From positions 682,001-746,000 of the forward strand of contig NC_047500.1 of assembly GCF_002079055.1 (NCBI RefSeq): a stretch of 64,000 bases of DNA. The letters are read 5' to 3'. The position numbers and the translations under genes are program-made. The stretch's first letter is position 1. Each line of letters begins with the position of its first letter. The notes beneath the pieces were generated by a model. It made no database searches, was not told the origin of the DNA, and was given only the letters and a program-made list of their open reading frames with translations. Below are positions 1 to 10,827 of this stretch, in pieces. Source of the stretch: Saccharomyces paradoxus (lineage: Eukaryota; Ascomycota; Saccharomycetes; Saccharomycetales; Saccharomycetaceae).

Positions 1-251
1 CGAATAGAATTTCGCTGACTATCCCAGTTATTTGTCACTCTCATAGAGTCACCTTTGTTGTAGAAGGCGCCACAAAGGCGCCCGTAATTAAGACCATAAT
101 GGAAAGACCAGAAAAGGGGTTGCCTAGCAGTATCGTCAATGAGGGCGCCGCCGGTCGTGTTTCATGGTTTGTGGACGACGATGCTTTAAAAGATGTCTTT
201 GTAATTAAGAAGAAATACAAGTTTTACGACGATGAAAATTTAACTGAGTAG
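1..251 (+). CDS. SOL1: SOL1, 3-prime end only (6-phosphogluconolactonase-like protein)
   Basis: This is the last 82 codons of a gene cut by the left edge; the first full codon starts at base 3 and the TAG stop is at 249-251. The peptide contains RVTFVVEGATKAP, a PEKGLPSSIV stretch and RVSWFVDDDAL, the C-terminal signature of the fungal 6-phosphogluconolactonase-like Sol family. Sol1/Sol2 resemble the pentose-phosphate enzyme but are linked in yeast to tRNA export and suppressor function rather than to strong lactonase activity. The next gene rightwards is EGO4, which matches the order YNR034W - YNR034W-A. SOL2 is the close paralogue, but the flanking gene order favours SOL1. Confidence 0.9.
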   Translation, partial: NRISLTIPVICHSHRVTFVVEGATKAPVIKTIMERPEKGLPSSIVNEGAAGRVSWFVDDDALKDVFVIKKKYKFYDDENLTE

Positions 252-1516
252 GTGTTTAGGTTTTGGGTTCTTTTCTTTTTGATGATAATGACAACTAATG
301 ACAATACTATAATTTAACCATTTTCCTTTTTTAGCTCTTTCTATCCCCACCCTTCCCTTTAGTAATCGCAATAAATCTCCTTATATTTTTGAATTTTCTC
401 AAGAAGTCACTTTATATAAAACAGGTCATTCTAGTAACGTAGTGTGCATATATAACATACAACATATATAATATATACAATAACCCTTAAGAGAAAAAAA
501 AATCAATAAAGAATCATAGTGGATATTTCCATTTTTGATATGTATCTTTCTAAAATGGTGGCACACATTTAAGTTTTCTCCTCTTTTAAGGAGATTTTTG
601 TTGGTCCCTATTCAACGAAGTGAGAGATTGCAACAAAATGTTAATTACAGAATTTCACGAAGAACCAGTTTGCAAGAGTACCTTATCCATATGACATTAT
701 TGATCTTGTGCGTACACTATCCACACAAGCATGATTCAGTATACATAGCGGTGGTAGAATACAACGGATATAAAAACCTTAACTCTACATATAGAAAAAG
801 TAAAAGGGCAAGCGGTTGCAAAACAAGCAAGCTTTAGTGGGATCCCAGGAACAGTTTCTCATCTTGCTAGGACAACATACGGCAATAATCACAAAATACA
901 CTGAGCCATGCGGTTGTTACACTTTCCCAGAATAGTAATTCGCTTCTCCCATTTTTTATATTCGGCGTGTCACACCACATCGTCCCTCAACACAAAAGTT
1001 TTTGTTCTTGTTGACAAGACTGTCATTTTCCCCTTGAGTGACTTTATGTCGCTGATTCATTCATTTCGGCATTGTTTGTTGTTTATTCCCCAGATTCTTT
1101 CCGCTTTGCTTGGCTGCCCCTTACCCCGGAAGCTTCGAGATTAAAATTAAAAGACTAATAGCCAGGTTGCTAACCCCCTGCTGATACACTTTGGCCGCCC
1201 CCTACTAGTCAGCTGTGCATTCTGGAAGCTATGTCAAGCGGAAATTGCTTACATACAGTAAGGTATTTTCTATAATCCCGCCAACGTTATGTGCACTCCT
1301 TCATTTTGGACATCTTCTTTACATAGACGAACCTGGGAAGGAGGTCAGCTCGAAGGGAAATGTAGAGACAGCATAGGGGTATAAATAAGAGACACAGTGT
1401 TCTATTGTGAGAAAAATTATTTGTAGATCTTGTACCTTATCTTGCGTAAAAAAACCAAACAAAGGTTTTCCTTACATCATACCAAACCAAAAAAAGATAA
1501 CAAATATCATAATATC
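252..1516. other. Intergenic SOL1-EGO4, with the EGO4 promoter at its right end
   Basis: No convincing gene lies here; the open frames at 535-837 and 908-1144 have no recognisable protein features. The first part is the AT-rich 3-prime region of SOL1. The right third is the EGO4 promoter, with stress elements and a TATA box given separately. Confidence 0.7.
1175..1387 (+). promoter_or_regulatory. EGO4 promoter: stress-response elements and TATA box
   Basis: Three STRE cores for Msn2/Msn4 are visible: CCCCT at 1175-1179, CCCCT at 1199-1203 and AGGGG at 1375-1379. The last is directly followed by TATAAATA at 1380-1387, about 130 bp before the EGO4 ATG. EGO4 is described as Msn2/4-dependent, which fits. 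Confidence 0.6.
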
Positions 1517-1813
1517 ATGAAATCAAGTATTCCAATCACTGAAGTGTTGCCAAGAGCAGTAGGTTCATTAACATTCGATGAAAATTACAATTTGCTGGAT
1601 ACATCTGGTGTAGCAAAAGTCATCGAAAAGTCACCAATTGCAGAAATAATCAGGAAATCAAATGCTGAATTAGGTAGGCTGGGCTACTCCGTTTACGAAG
1701 ATGCTGAATATATAGGTCATGCCTTCAAGAAAGCTGGCCATTTCATCGTATACTTTACTCCAAAGAACAAAAACAGAGAGGGCGTTGTTCCTCCTGTAGG
1801 AATCACCAATTAG
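1517..1813 (+). CDS. EGO4: EGO4, small EGO-complex-like protein, 98 aa
   Basis: A 98-codon gene. I start it at the first in-frame ATG (1517); the frame is open further upstream but without an ATG. The protein begins MKSSIPITEV and has a compact alpha/beta pattern of the roadblock-like type. It corresponds to YNR034W-A, the paralogue of Ego2 (YCR075W-A), a subunit of the vacuolar EGO complex that anchors the Gtr GTPases for TORC1 signalling; the role of Ego4 itself is not well established. Promoter STREs suggest induction under stress. The identity is from recalled sequence and position. Confidence 0.9.
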   Translation: MKSSIPITEVLPRAVGSLTFDENYNLLDTSGVAKVIEKSPIAEIIRKSNAELGRLGYSVYEDAEYIGHAFKKAGHFIVYFTPKNKNREGVVPPVGITN

Positions 1814-1969
1814 CTCTGAGAGAACTTAATGTTAATAATGATGACAGTAGTTTTATTGTATCTCACTTTTTTTTACGTATAATCATATAACGACTTAATT
1901 ATTTTTGAAATGTTTCTTTTTTAATTGTAACCCTTTTACGGATTCTTACGTAGTTATTTAATCTTTTTT

Positions 1970-2998
1970 TTAGTAGACAATCTTCCTACCAGTAAATGTT
2001 CTTCTTGCCTGTTGTCTGGCTTCTGCACTTAATTCATCGTTTTCATCATCCTCATCCACCTTAGCTCTATTCAAGACTTTGATGAACGAGTCCACTCTGA
2101 ATCTCATTCTGGAGTGCATGTAGGCCTTGGAGCACTTTATATGGTAATGAAAGTAGTTTCTGAACAATGTTAACTGGCAAATTGAATGGAATTGCAACTC
2201 TTTTGTCTGAAAATGACGTGGGAAAAGAACAAATGTGATGAATCTTCTACTTTGCTCTGCAACTTTGGGTGGTTGGTATAGTCTTTTCAACTCCAAAGGT
2301 GGTTCATGTGAGTATAGAACTTGTGGAGCTGACTGGATTTGACGGTTTCTCTTACGTGCGTCCACGAATTCTTGTAAGAAGACCTTACCAAAAATTTTAT
2401 CTGTTTCGTCTTGGAAAATAGTTTCAAAAATAATGGTCACTCTGTCATTGGAAGGTTTGATAAAGATGTTTTCCTCGTCACGATACTTGATTGTGAACAA
2501 AGTGTTGTCTCCATTGGCAGCGACCTCGCCGCCGGTAATTTCTGCTTCGACAGGCGCTGGTTGTTGCTGGCTCAATTCAATAAACTTCGTAATGGCTAAT
2601 TCGAAGGGGAAACTCAATATAATGGTCTTCAACACAGACAATTGTAAAATTGAGTCTTGAGTTAATTCGCTCAACGTGACCTGAAGAGTGTAGTCATAAC
2701 CAGGCTCCACTTGACCTGGGATGGTCACCCCCCCCAAAGAGGAGTAGTGATCGGCCAGAAACTTCACCAAAGTCAAGGAACCGTCCAATTGGCACTCAGA
2801 GACGCTCACCCAAGCTTTAGTCTTGACACTCAATAACAGGATGGACTTATCTTCGGCAGAGTTCGAAATGTGATAGGTGGTATAGTCGAAATCGGAAACG
2901 ATTCTATCCATGGTCAACGGCGAATCCTTGTGGAGTGCCTCTATCGCTTCATTCAGCGTCTTTTGGATGAGAAGGTTCTGTGGTTGTAAGTGTAGCAT
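1970..2998 (-). CDS. ARC35: ARC35, ARPC2 subunit of the Arp2/3 complex, 342 aa
   Basis: A single-exon gene with its ATG at 2998. The length of 342 aa equals the yeast Arc35 subunit. ARPC2 proteins form, with ARPC4, the structural core of the Arp2/3 complex that nucleates branched actin filaments at cortical patches; yeast Arc35 is also needed for endocytosis and microtubule function. The central [20 protein letters not shown] stretch and the basic C-terminal helix region (about residues 245-342, with VLFPRHF and [13 protein letters not shown]) are typical of the family. It ends 157 bp from the EGO4 stop, in convergent orientation. Nothing is broken. Confidence 0.96.
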   Translation of the reverse strand: MLHLQPQNLLIQKTLNEAIEALHKDSPLTMDRIVSDFDYTTYHISNSAEDKSILLLSVKTKAWVSVSECQLDGSLTLVKFLADHYSSLGGVTIPGQVEPGYDYTLQVTLSELTQDSILQLSVLKTIILSFPFELAITKFIELSQQQPAPVEAEITGGEVAANGDNTLFTIKYRDEENIFIKPSNDRVTIIFETIFQDETDKIFGKVFLQEFVDARKRNRQIQSAPQVLYSHEPPLELKRLYQPPKVAEQSRRFITFVLFPRHFQTKELQFHSICQLTLFRNYFHYHIKCSKAYMHSRMRFRVDSFIKVLNRAKVDEDDENDELSAEARQQARRTFTGRKIVY

Positions 2999-3293
2999 TG
3001 CGGATCACCGTTTTGAGACAAGAAGATTGCTAATTTTGTATCTTCACTGGTTCCTTTGAACGATAGTTAGCCCCTATGCTTATGGTATTTCTTGTCAATA
3101 TAAGCGTTAGGAAACACACATCGCTTTATACGAGCAAAATATGCCAAATACACTAATTATACCAAGGTAATGATTGCGTATACTGTACATACAAATATAT
3201 ATATATTGGCGTTGCTATTTACAGAAGGTTGTATGCAGTGAAATATTAGGAAGAATAGTCCGAAGCTGGTGGAAAACTTATGCGTACTGCACA

Positions 3294-3773
<480 letters not shown>

Positions 3774-3984
3774 TTAGTTCCGGTTTAGCTGCTAATTCTC
3801 TGCCTTTTCCCTGGTTATATGCATTTTTTCTTCCCCAAACCGTCTAGCCGCTCGGGTAAGACCTAAATGCTTATAATAATATTATTGTTATTGCTCTGTA
3901 GATATATATATATATATAGCTTGGGTCTGGACTGATTCTATTTACACGACAATTAATCTCAACATTTATGCGCACCAGATCTCC

Positions 3985-4323
<339 letters not shown>

Positions 4324-4429
4324 TTAATCATGGTTGGATCCTTCCTAGACGCTTTCAATTGCCATTTCATTGCTCGGCCTTCAACGTGAATAATGATGTA
4401 AAGGTTTATCCCGGGTGATGCTTAAAATT

Positions 4430-4480
4430 TGAAAAATTATTGAAGATTTGTATAAGGTAGAAGGCATAACTGGCGATGAG
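4430..4480 (+). promoter_or_regulatory. DBP6 promoter: RRPE-like and PAC elements
   Basis: An RRPE-like TGAAAAATTA starts at 4430 and a perfect PAC element GCGATGAG lies at 4473-4480, ending 48 bp before the DBP6 ATG. This pair is the standard control of yeast ribosome-biogenesis genes (Stb3 and Dot6/Tod6 sites). Confidence 0.65.
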
Positions 4481-4528
4481 ATAAACTTGATTCAGAACAT
4501 CTATATCATTGGATAACCAGTAGTGACA

Positions 4529-6415
4529 ATGTTTGCATCGAGATTTGACCCTAGTCAATTGAATACTCCTGCTGCTAGCACACCCGAAGAAACCATCAGG
4601 CCTACTCCTGGGGCCATTGTGCCTTTAAAGAGGCAAGCTACTGGATCTGATGATGAAGACGATGACTTTCGCCAAGATTCTAATGAGAGCTCCAGTAGTT
4701 CAGAAGAAGATGAGGACCGTATGCAAATAGAGTATGGGGCTGATGAAGAAGATTCTAGTGAGGCAGAAGGGAAAGAGAGTAAACCAAGTACCCATAGCAC
4801 AGTGCTATCGAGATTCAAGCAAACAGTATCATTGCAAGATAAGCTGAATGTTTCTGATATTGCCGGGAACAATGAAGACGAAAGGCTCGAGGATTACACA
4901 GCTTCAACACACCAACTGGAACAAATTCCTCAACCAGAATTCGTCAAAAACCCAATGAACTTAAATAGAAATTCATTACAGTTCAAATCTACGGGTTGGT
5001 TAAACACTGAGAAGATATATTATGATAATTTCTTGATCAAGCCGTTCTCTGATTACGGAAATGAACTGGAAGCAAAACTATTACAGAATATTTGCAAGAA
5101 TTTCTCTATAAACACTTTTCCTATTCAATCAATCATCCTGGACTCCATATTACCAGTATTGAACTTCACTTTGAGCATATCTAAGAGAAACTTTACCAGA
5201 AGAATCGGTGATATTCTTGTAAATGCGGCTACTGGCTCAGGTAAAACTTTGGCCTACTCCATTCCTATTGTTCAAACGCTGTTCAAGAGGCAAATCAACA
5301 GACTGCGTTGTCTAATTATCGTCCCCACAAAACTACTGATCAATCAAGTTTACACGACGTTGACAAAGCTAACTCAAGGGACGTCGCTCATTGTGAGCAT
5401 TTCCAAATTAGAAAATTCCTTAAAGGATGAACATAAAAAATTATTAAATTTGGAACCTGATATCTTAATCACTACTCCCGGTAGGTTAGTAGATCATCTA
5501 AATATGAAATCGATAAACTTGAAGAACCTAAAATTTTTGATTATTGATGAAGCTGATCGTCTTTTGAACCAATCCTTTCAGGGCTGGTGTCCAAAACTAA
5601 TGTCCCATTTAAAAACAGATAAATTAGATACATTTCCAGGGAACGTAATTAAAATGATCTTTAGTGCAACATTAACTACCAATACAGAAAAGTTAAATGG
5701 TTTAAACCTTTACAAACCAAAGCTATTCTTGAAGCAAACCGATAAATTGTACCAGCTACCTAACAAATTGGATGAATTTAACATCAATATTCCCACGGCG
5801 AAAAGTGTTTACAAGCCATTGATCTTGTTGTATTCAGTATGCCAATTCATCACACATTCACCCACTGCCGCAAAGATTTTGATTTTCGTTAAATCAAACG
5901 AATCGTCTATCAGATTGAGTAAACTATTACAACTTATCTGTGAATCTCGCTCACAATCGAACATGTTAAAAAACCTTCAAAATTTGGAGATGAGCATTAA
6001 TTCTGTCAATTCGAACAACTCCAAGTCAGAAAATAGAAAAATTGTTGCAAACTTCTCACACCATTCGGAAAACGCAGGCATTACCATTCTAATTACCACC
6101 GACATCATGTCCCGTGGTATCGATATTAACGATATCACCCAAGTCATAAATTATGACCCACCAATGTCTTCACAACAATACGTCCATCGTGTTGGTAGAA
6201 CAGCAAGAGCTAACGAAGTTGGATCCGCTTATAACTTACTAGTAGGTAGGGGTGAAAGAACGTTCTTCGATGACTTAAACAAAGATCTAGATAGAGACGG
6301 TAAGACAGTCAAGCCACTAGAGCTTGATTTCGCCCTACTGGAATCTGATTCTGAGCTCTATTCCTCGTCTCTAGAAAGTTTGAAAAACTATCACAATAAC
6401 ACCGCACAAGTTTAA
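4529..6415 (+). CDS. DBP6: DBP6, DEAD-box RNA helicase of 60S biogenesis, 628 aa
   Basis: I use the ATG at 4529 (protein MFASRFDPSQ); the two codons upstream include only a GTG. Residues 1-130 are acidic and disordered (SDDEDDD, SSSSSEEDED). The helicase core follows: motif I ATGSGKT, the PTKLL variant of motif Ia, TTPGRLVDH, motif II DEAD in IIDEADRLL, motif III SAT, TDIMSRGIDI and motif VI HRVGRTARA. Dbp6 is an essential nucleolar ATPase acting very early in 60S assembly with Npa1, Npa2, Nop8 and Rsa3. The N-terminal region differs at many positions from the S. cerevisiae sequence I remember, one reason to suspect a sister species. Confidence 0.97.
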   Translation: MFASRFDPSQLNTPAASTPEETIRPTPGAIVPLKRQATGSDDEDDDFRQDSNESSSSSEEDEDRMQIEYGADEEDSSEAEGKESKPSTHSTVLSRFKQTVSLQDKLNVSDIAGNNEDERLEDYTASTHQLEQIPQPEFVKNPMNLNRNSLQFKSTGWLNTEKIYYDNFLIKPFSDYGNELEAKLLQNICKNFSINTFPIQSIILDSILPVLNFTLSISKRNFTRRIGDILVNAATGSGKTLAYSIPIVQTLFKRQINRLRCLIIVPTKLLINQVYTTLTKLTQGTSLIVSISKLENSLKDEHKKLLNLEPDILITTPGRLVDHLNMKSINLKNLKFLIIDEADRLLNQSFQGWCPKLMSHLKTDKLDTFPGNVIKMIFSATLTTNTEKLNGLNLYKPKLFLKQTDKLYQLPNKLDEFNINIPTAKSVYKPLILLYSVCQFITHSPTAAKILIFVKSNESSIRLSKLLQLICESRSQSNMLKNLQNLEMSINSVNSNNSKSENRKIVANFSHHSENAGITILITTDIMSRGIDINDITQVINYDPPMSSQQYVHRVGRTARANEVGSAYNLLVGRGERTFFDDLNKDLDRDGKTVKPLELDFALLESDSELYSSSLESLKNYHNNTAQV

Positions 6416-6556
6416 TCTCTCACTTTCCACCTTAGCATCTACTTACTTATAACATTCCAAAATTTTTTTTTTTTTTTTTGGTTATTAGTCTCATCTGAAA
6501 TCTCCTGAGTATAGTAATATTAATATGTATGTATTTATGGGTATGTAACTGTAATA

Positions 6557-8374
6557 TTATATTCGGTCTATATCTATTGTGGTTTCACACGTTGGAATGC
6601 TCGTTTGAATGCACTTGTCAATGGCTAACCTTAACATCAACTCGTCATCGTTGGAGCCACCTTTCATCGTTATCTTAATAAGTACCACATAAAGCGTGAA
6701 GTTTACTTTGCTTATTACTATATCATCGTAATTTAAAATGCATCTAGATTTAAACTCATTTAATCTCTCGATTTGGTCCTTGATTACGTTTTTAATAGTT
6801 GTTGGATTTTCAGTGGAAGCTATAGGATTTAAAAACCCATTATTCCCCATCTTTGTGTTTCTCGTCGCTATTGGTAGCGAGCTCATTGATCTTGGCCGTA
6901 CAGACGGCCTTCCTTTGGCAGATTTAGACTCGACTTGTTGAGTAGGGCTGGTCATATCAGTGCTGAGATTATTATTGAATAATGGTGAATTGGATAAAGA
7001 GGTGGTAGAAAACCCCATTAATAGCACTGTCGAGGTCCATCGTGCTATAGTTAGCCCATGCCACAGGATCAAAATCGAAATCACCAGAGTAGCCATGTAA
7101 TCGGATATACTCGATAACAAGTCCAGTAATAGGGGATAAATGAATAAGTATGCTGTATAAGTGATGGTAATAATCGGATTCTTCGTTTTTAAATTACTGT
7201 ATTTATTAGCATAAAACGTCTTATAAAGTGATAACGTCGATAACACTAGATTGATCATTAGTATGCTATACCACAAAGTAATATTTTCGTTCTGTGAATC
7301 ATTAGCATTAGCAATGTGAGAATGAGGAATTTGCTCGTTAATTTCATCGTGATCATGGTTATTTGTCAATGTGCTGCCTGATTCTACAAAGAGAACTATA
7401 AGCTCTTCAATTATATGGAATAAAAGGTCCAGCCCCACAAAGCATAATGAAACGGCAAGGGCAAAGCTTAGTAGGACGTCTATCCTATTTAATCCGAAGG
7501 GAAATGTGATTGTGCCTGTAAACCAAACCTGGAATTGAGACAGATTTTCTACAAATATGATTACTAGCGACCCGATGATATCGTAAGTAATAAAATGCGA
7601 TAGCGTAATAAAATTACTCCACGAATACAAGTGCCCAACTTGAAAAGTGATCAGACATGCCGTGATTTGTAGTGCGGCAATAGATAACTGAATGTGAGCC
7701 CTTGGCCATGGTAGATTTGACATTAAATCATTTAAATCTGGAATGGGAAGAGATTTAGCGATGTTCAAAGGGATTTTCACCTCAGGCTCTTGGAAAAAAT
7801 TCATGGACACAGAGGAATGCTTGTAACGATGCCCCTTACGAAATGAGGTCCTTGATGCAGCTGAAGAGGGCGGTGTCTGTTGATGCGGTTGTAGCGTAGA
7901 TGTCGTAAAATTGAAGGGAGAATCTAAGGTCATAGAAGATCTCTTACTGTTGCCAGAATCCGGAGAAATACCTCTTACCGGTGATCTTGTCCTAGGGGGA
8001 GGCGGGACCAACTTTGGTGCCGGTATATATTTGAGTGATTGCCTTCGACCTTCATTGCTTTTTCCCTTCAGAAATGCGGCTTCATTGATGTTATTGTTAC
8101 TAGAAGCATTTTCACCAAAAGTGAACGAAGGATTGTAGATGATGCTAGAACTGGAATTGTTACCTTCCTTAGCAGAATAAAATAGGGAACTGGGCCTAGG
8201 CGATGCAAACAGTGTCCTATTTTGCGATGGCATACCGTCCACATTCCCGACAGCATTCATATTAGACAAAGAAAACGACGAGGCATCGGAATCATTCAAT
8301 TTAGGAGTCTGGAAAGCAATTTCCGGAGACAAATTGTCCTCCTCTTGTATAGCATTCATTTGTGGCGTCTCCAT
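6557..8374 (-). CDS. ZRG17: ZRG17, ER zinc transporter subunit (cation diffusion facilitator), 605 aa
   Basis: ATG at 8374. A long Ser/Asn-rich cytosolic N-terminus (about residues 1-215) precedes a hydrophobic CDF-type region with several membrane spans (about 225-460). A short His/Asp-containing loop (NNHDHDEINEQIPHSH) lies between helices, and a C-terminal CDF regulatory domain ends CETTIDIDRI. Zrg17 pairs with Msc2 to import zinc into the ER. It faces DBP6 tail to tail, 141 bp apart, across a poly-T run. Its promoter has a perfect Zap1 site, given separately, which matches its name as a zinc-regulated gene. The length equals the yeast protein. Confidence 0.96.
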   Translation of the reverse strand: METPQMNAIQEEDNLSPEIAFQTPKLNDSDASSFSLSNMNAVGNVDGMPSQNRTLFASPRPSSLFYSAKEGNNSSSSIIYNPSFTFGENASSNNNINEAAFLKGKSNEGRRQSLKYIPAPKLVPPPPRTRSPVRGISPDSGNSKRSSMTLDSPFNFTTSTLQPHQQTPPSSAASRTSFRKGHRYKHSSVSMNFFQEPEVKIPLNIAKSLPIPDLNDLMSNLPWPRAHIQLSIAALQITACLITFQVGHLYSWSNFITLSHFITYDIIGSLVIIFVENLSQFQVWFTGTITFPFGLNRIDVLLSFALAVSLCFVGLDLLFHIIEELIVLFVESGSTLTNNHDHDEINEQIPHSHIANANDSQNENITLWYSILMINLVLSTLSLYKTFYANKYSNLKTKNPIITITYTAYLFIYPLLLDLLSSISDYMATLVISILILWHGLTIARWTSTVLLMGFSTTSLSNSPLFNNNLSTDMTSPTQQVESKSAKGRPSVRPRSMSSLPIATRNTKMGNNGFLNPIASTENPTTIKNVIKDQIERLNEFKSRCILNYDDIVISKVNFTLYVVLIKITMKGGSNDDELMLRLAIDKCIQTSIPTCETTIDIDRI

Positions 8375-8446
8375 AGCTTTTCCCTATTCTATGATTTCGC
8401 ACACAAGCTACTAGATATCTACGTCTGCTCTCTTTGTAACAAAAAC

Positions 8447-8457
8447 ACCTTCAAGGT
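8447..8457 (-). promoter_or_regulatory. Zinc-responsive element (Zap1 site) of ZRG17
   Basis: ACCTTCAAGGT is a perfect match to the palindromic consensus ACCTTNAAGGT. It sits 73 bp upstream of the ZRG17 ATG. Zap1 activates through such sites when zinc is low. Confidence 0.85.
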
Positions 8458-8633
8458 CCATCATTTTTAGTAGTGAATATTCTCGTTATTAGGCACTTTG
8501 GGATAATTATGGAAAACTTTTTGGGGTCGCGTTACCCGCGCTGAAATTTGACAATAATAAAGATAATCACCCATCACCACAGCTACATTACAACATTGGA
8601 CGGCGGGTTTGGTTATGTTCCATGGACCGGGAT

Positions 8634-9404
8634 ATGACAAAGATGGTTGCCAAGAATCAGTTCAAAGGGAGCAGCGCCACGCTAGCGCAGTTAATTGAAG
8701 AGATCGGACGTAGCGGTGGAAAAAAGCCTGTGTTCCAGTACAAGGTACCACTCTCGATACGATGGGCTTCCACCGCACTAGCTGTAGTGTTCCTGACATA
8801 TGGTGCTGCATACACTGATATGTCGTGGAGAACTGCTCGAGAGGTGTACGGAAATGCTACTGAAGAGGAAAAAGGCAGCCTGTGGTTCAAGTGCAAAACT
8901 TTTGGGCCTGTGGCATTAGGGGTATTGCCTGTGATCCTAGCTGCTGGCACTAGACACATAACGTCAAGACTAGTCACAGAAATGAAATATCTGCCACCTC
9001 TTAAGAATAATACGGTACCAAGGTGTCAGTTGACCCGACGCACTTCCTTGTTAGGAAGACCGGTTTCCATTACCAGGGAGATTAATGAACTGTCCAAGAA
9101 TAAGACCACTAAGATCTTCACTGGAGTAGGTTTGCAAGGTATGGAGGACAGGGCCACTTTCGTTTTCTTCATAGTGGATAAAAAAGCTACTTCATTCTTC
9201 AGTAAAATTTACATTTTCTCAAGATCTGGTAGCGTTTTCAGGGACGACGCCAGGATCTTGGATTGCTTCTTTAATGATGCGGCAGGCAATAAGCTTCTAA
9301 ACAAGTCAATATTGACACAGATTCTCTCTCGTACGTCTGCCAAAACTCAATTTCACTCGAACAATTCTAGGTCATCCATCAAAAATATTGTGGGGCCCAA
9401 ATAG
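8634..9404 (+). CDS. YNR040W, mitochondrial membrane protein of unknown function, 256 aa
   Basis: I start at the ATG at 8634, giving 256 aa like the yeast gene; another in-frame ATG at 8622 would add four residues. The N-terminus is short and basic. Two hydrophobic segments are visible, around residues 45-65 (WASTALAVVFLTYGAAYT) and 90-110 (FGPVALGVLPVILAAGT), so a double-spanning membrane protein is likely. The S. cerevisiae product has been localised to mitochondria. I think it belongs to the TMEM70/186/223 superfamily linked to respiratory assembly, but this is from memory and weak. It lies divergent from ZRG17 and convergent with COQ2, 80 bp from its stop. Confidence 0.85.
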   Translation: MTKMVAKNQFKGSSATLAQLIEEIGRSGGKKPVFQYKVPLSIRWASTALAVVFLTYGAAYTDMSWRTAREVYGNATEEEKGSLWFKCKTFGPVALGVLPVILAAGTRHITSRLVTEMKYLPPLKNNTVPRCQLTRRTSLLGRPVSITREINELSKNKTTKIFTGVGLQGMEDRATFVFFIVDKKATSFFSKIYIFSRSGSVFRDDARILDCFFNDAAGNKLLNKSILTQILSRTSAKTQFHSNNSRSSIKNIVGPK

Positions 9405-9484
9405 TTACGCACGCCTACGTAAGAATGCATGTAAATAATAATCGAATAAAAGAACAATTAAACACTTGTATATTCAAGCAATAT

Positions 9485-10591
9485 TTACAAGAGCCCAAGC
9501 AGTCTCAAGACGTAGTCGACTGTTAAGGCGTACGTAAAGTAGAGCCCAGTGTTGATGTTTGCATTAAAATATTTCCAGCAGTTTTTAGGATTGTCAAGGT
9601 CTACCTTCTTTATCATGCTGAACAACCTATAAGCGAAAACTCCTAGTCCACCAATGAATCCGGGCCCCCATAGCAATCCGCTATTCAGACCTGCGACAGC
9701 TAGTAGCGTGATTTGAGATGCAGACATGGCCTTCATGATAGACTTCGTGCGCGGACCCCAAGCCAAGGCGGTAGACTTGATTCCAGCCTTGATGTCGAAC
9801 TTTTTATCCTGGTGCGCATATATGGTATCGTAAGTCATACACCACAAGTAACTGCTTAAGTACAAAGGTATCATCGTGGGCCAGCTCATTACACCCATAG
9901 CTGGAAACCCGAGTAATGCCCCCCAATTGAAACATGCACTTAATGCAGCTTGAGGATAGTACGTAAACCGCTTAAACAAAGGGTATGTAAACACTATGGG
10001 CAAAGATGCGAGACCCAGCCACCAACACTGGGCAGGAAGCAAAGATAGGACACCCATTCCGACCAGAGTTTGAGCTCCCAAGAATACCAATGCTCCACGG
10101 GGGCTCACTCTGCCAGAAGCAATAGGCCTCTCGACAGACCTGATAACCCTTTGATCCAACTTTCTATCCAAGTAATCGTTGATTGTGCAGCCAGCACCTC
10201 TCATTACCAGTGCACCAACACCGAAAATACCCAACATGCCAGCTGTTGCGCCCAATGTAGCACCTTGCATCATGGCTCCCATAAGTATAGACCAACTGCA
10301 CGGCAAATATAACAGCCACGTGCCCACAGGTTTCTCTAGCCTCATCAGCTCCGCATAAGGTATCCATTTCTTAGGTAACCGAGACACGAACGGCCCCAGT
10401 CCATCCAGTCTTTCCTTTCGTGCCACTTCCAACTCTTTCGAGGTGAACACGGGCGCTGACTCCTTCGAGGAGGAGGGGGAGGAGGACATAGATCTCTTAT
10501 TGCCGATCCCAATGATTCCAGCAACAGTAGTTCGGCCGCTGCCCAGAATTGACCTTCCTAGCAAAATACTGCTTCTCTGCCAAATAAACAT
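9485..10591 (-). CDS. COQ2: COQ2, 4-hydroxybenzoate polyprenyltransferase, 368 aa
   Basis: ATG at 10591. It starts with an Arg/Ser-rich mitochondrial presequence (MFIWQRSSILLGRS), followed by the UbiA membrane domain. The two prenyl-diphosphate and magnesium sites are visible: NDYLDRKLD at about residues 138-146 and YDTIYAHQDKKFD at about 254-266. The enzyme joins the hexaprenyl chain to 4-hydroxybenzoate in the inner membrane, the second step of coenzyme Q synthesis. The serine run after the presequence is shorter than in the S. cerevisiae protein I recall (372 aa). COQ2 and MVD1 are divergent, start codons 237 bp apart; both belong to isoprenoid metabolism. Confidence 0.97.
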   Translation of the reverse strand: MFIWQRSSILLGRSILGSGRTTVAGIIGIGNKRSMSSSPSSSKESAPVFTSKELEVARKERLDGLGPFVSRLPKKWIPYAELMRLEKPVGTWLLYLPCSWSILMGAMMQGATLGATAGMLGIFGVGALVMRGAGCTINDYLDRKLDQRVIRSVERPIASGRVSPRGALVFLGAQTLVGMGVLSLLPAQCWWLGLASLPIVFTYPLFKRFTYYPQAALSACFNWGALLGFPAMGVMSWPTMIPLYLSSYLWCMTYDTIYAHQDKKFDIKAGIKSTALAWGPRTKSIMKAMSASQITLLAVAGLNSGLLWGPGFIGGLGVFAYRLFSMIKKVDLDNPKNCWKYFNANINTGLYFTYALTVDYVLRLLGLL

Positions 10592-10827
10592 TACTTGAAA
10601 CTATTATTCTACGACAGGTACTTCTACTGTATTCCCTTGTATACTCCGCCCTTTTGACAACCTTCCTTTTGCTTTTGGCCTGGTTCTTATGAAACTTTTC
10701 ACGATGCCGAAATCGCCGAAGTGTCTCGTTTAGTCTTTTCTCGAAGATTGATATATAAAGAGCATCCATCGTGCTGATAATAATGAGGCAAGGTTGTTCA
10801 AATTCCCAGACAGTGAGCCCCAGCACA

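Noticed and set aside
10771-10827. Longest possible MVD1 frame from a GTG
   Set aside because: GTG is not a normal yeast nuclear start. The in-frame ATG at 10783 is kept only as a finding.
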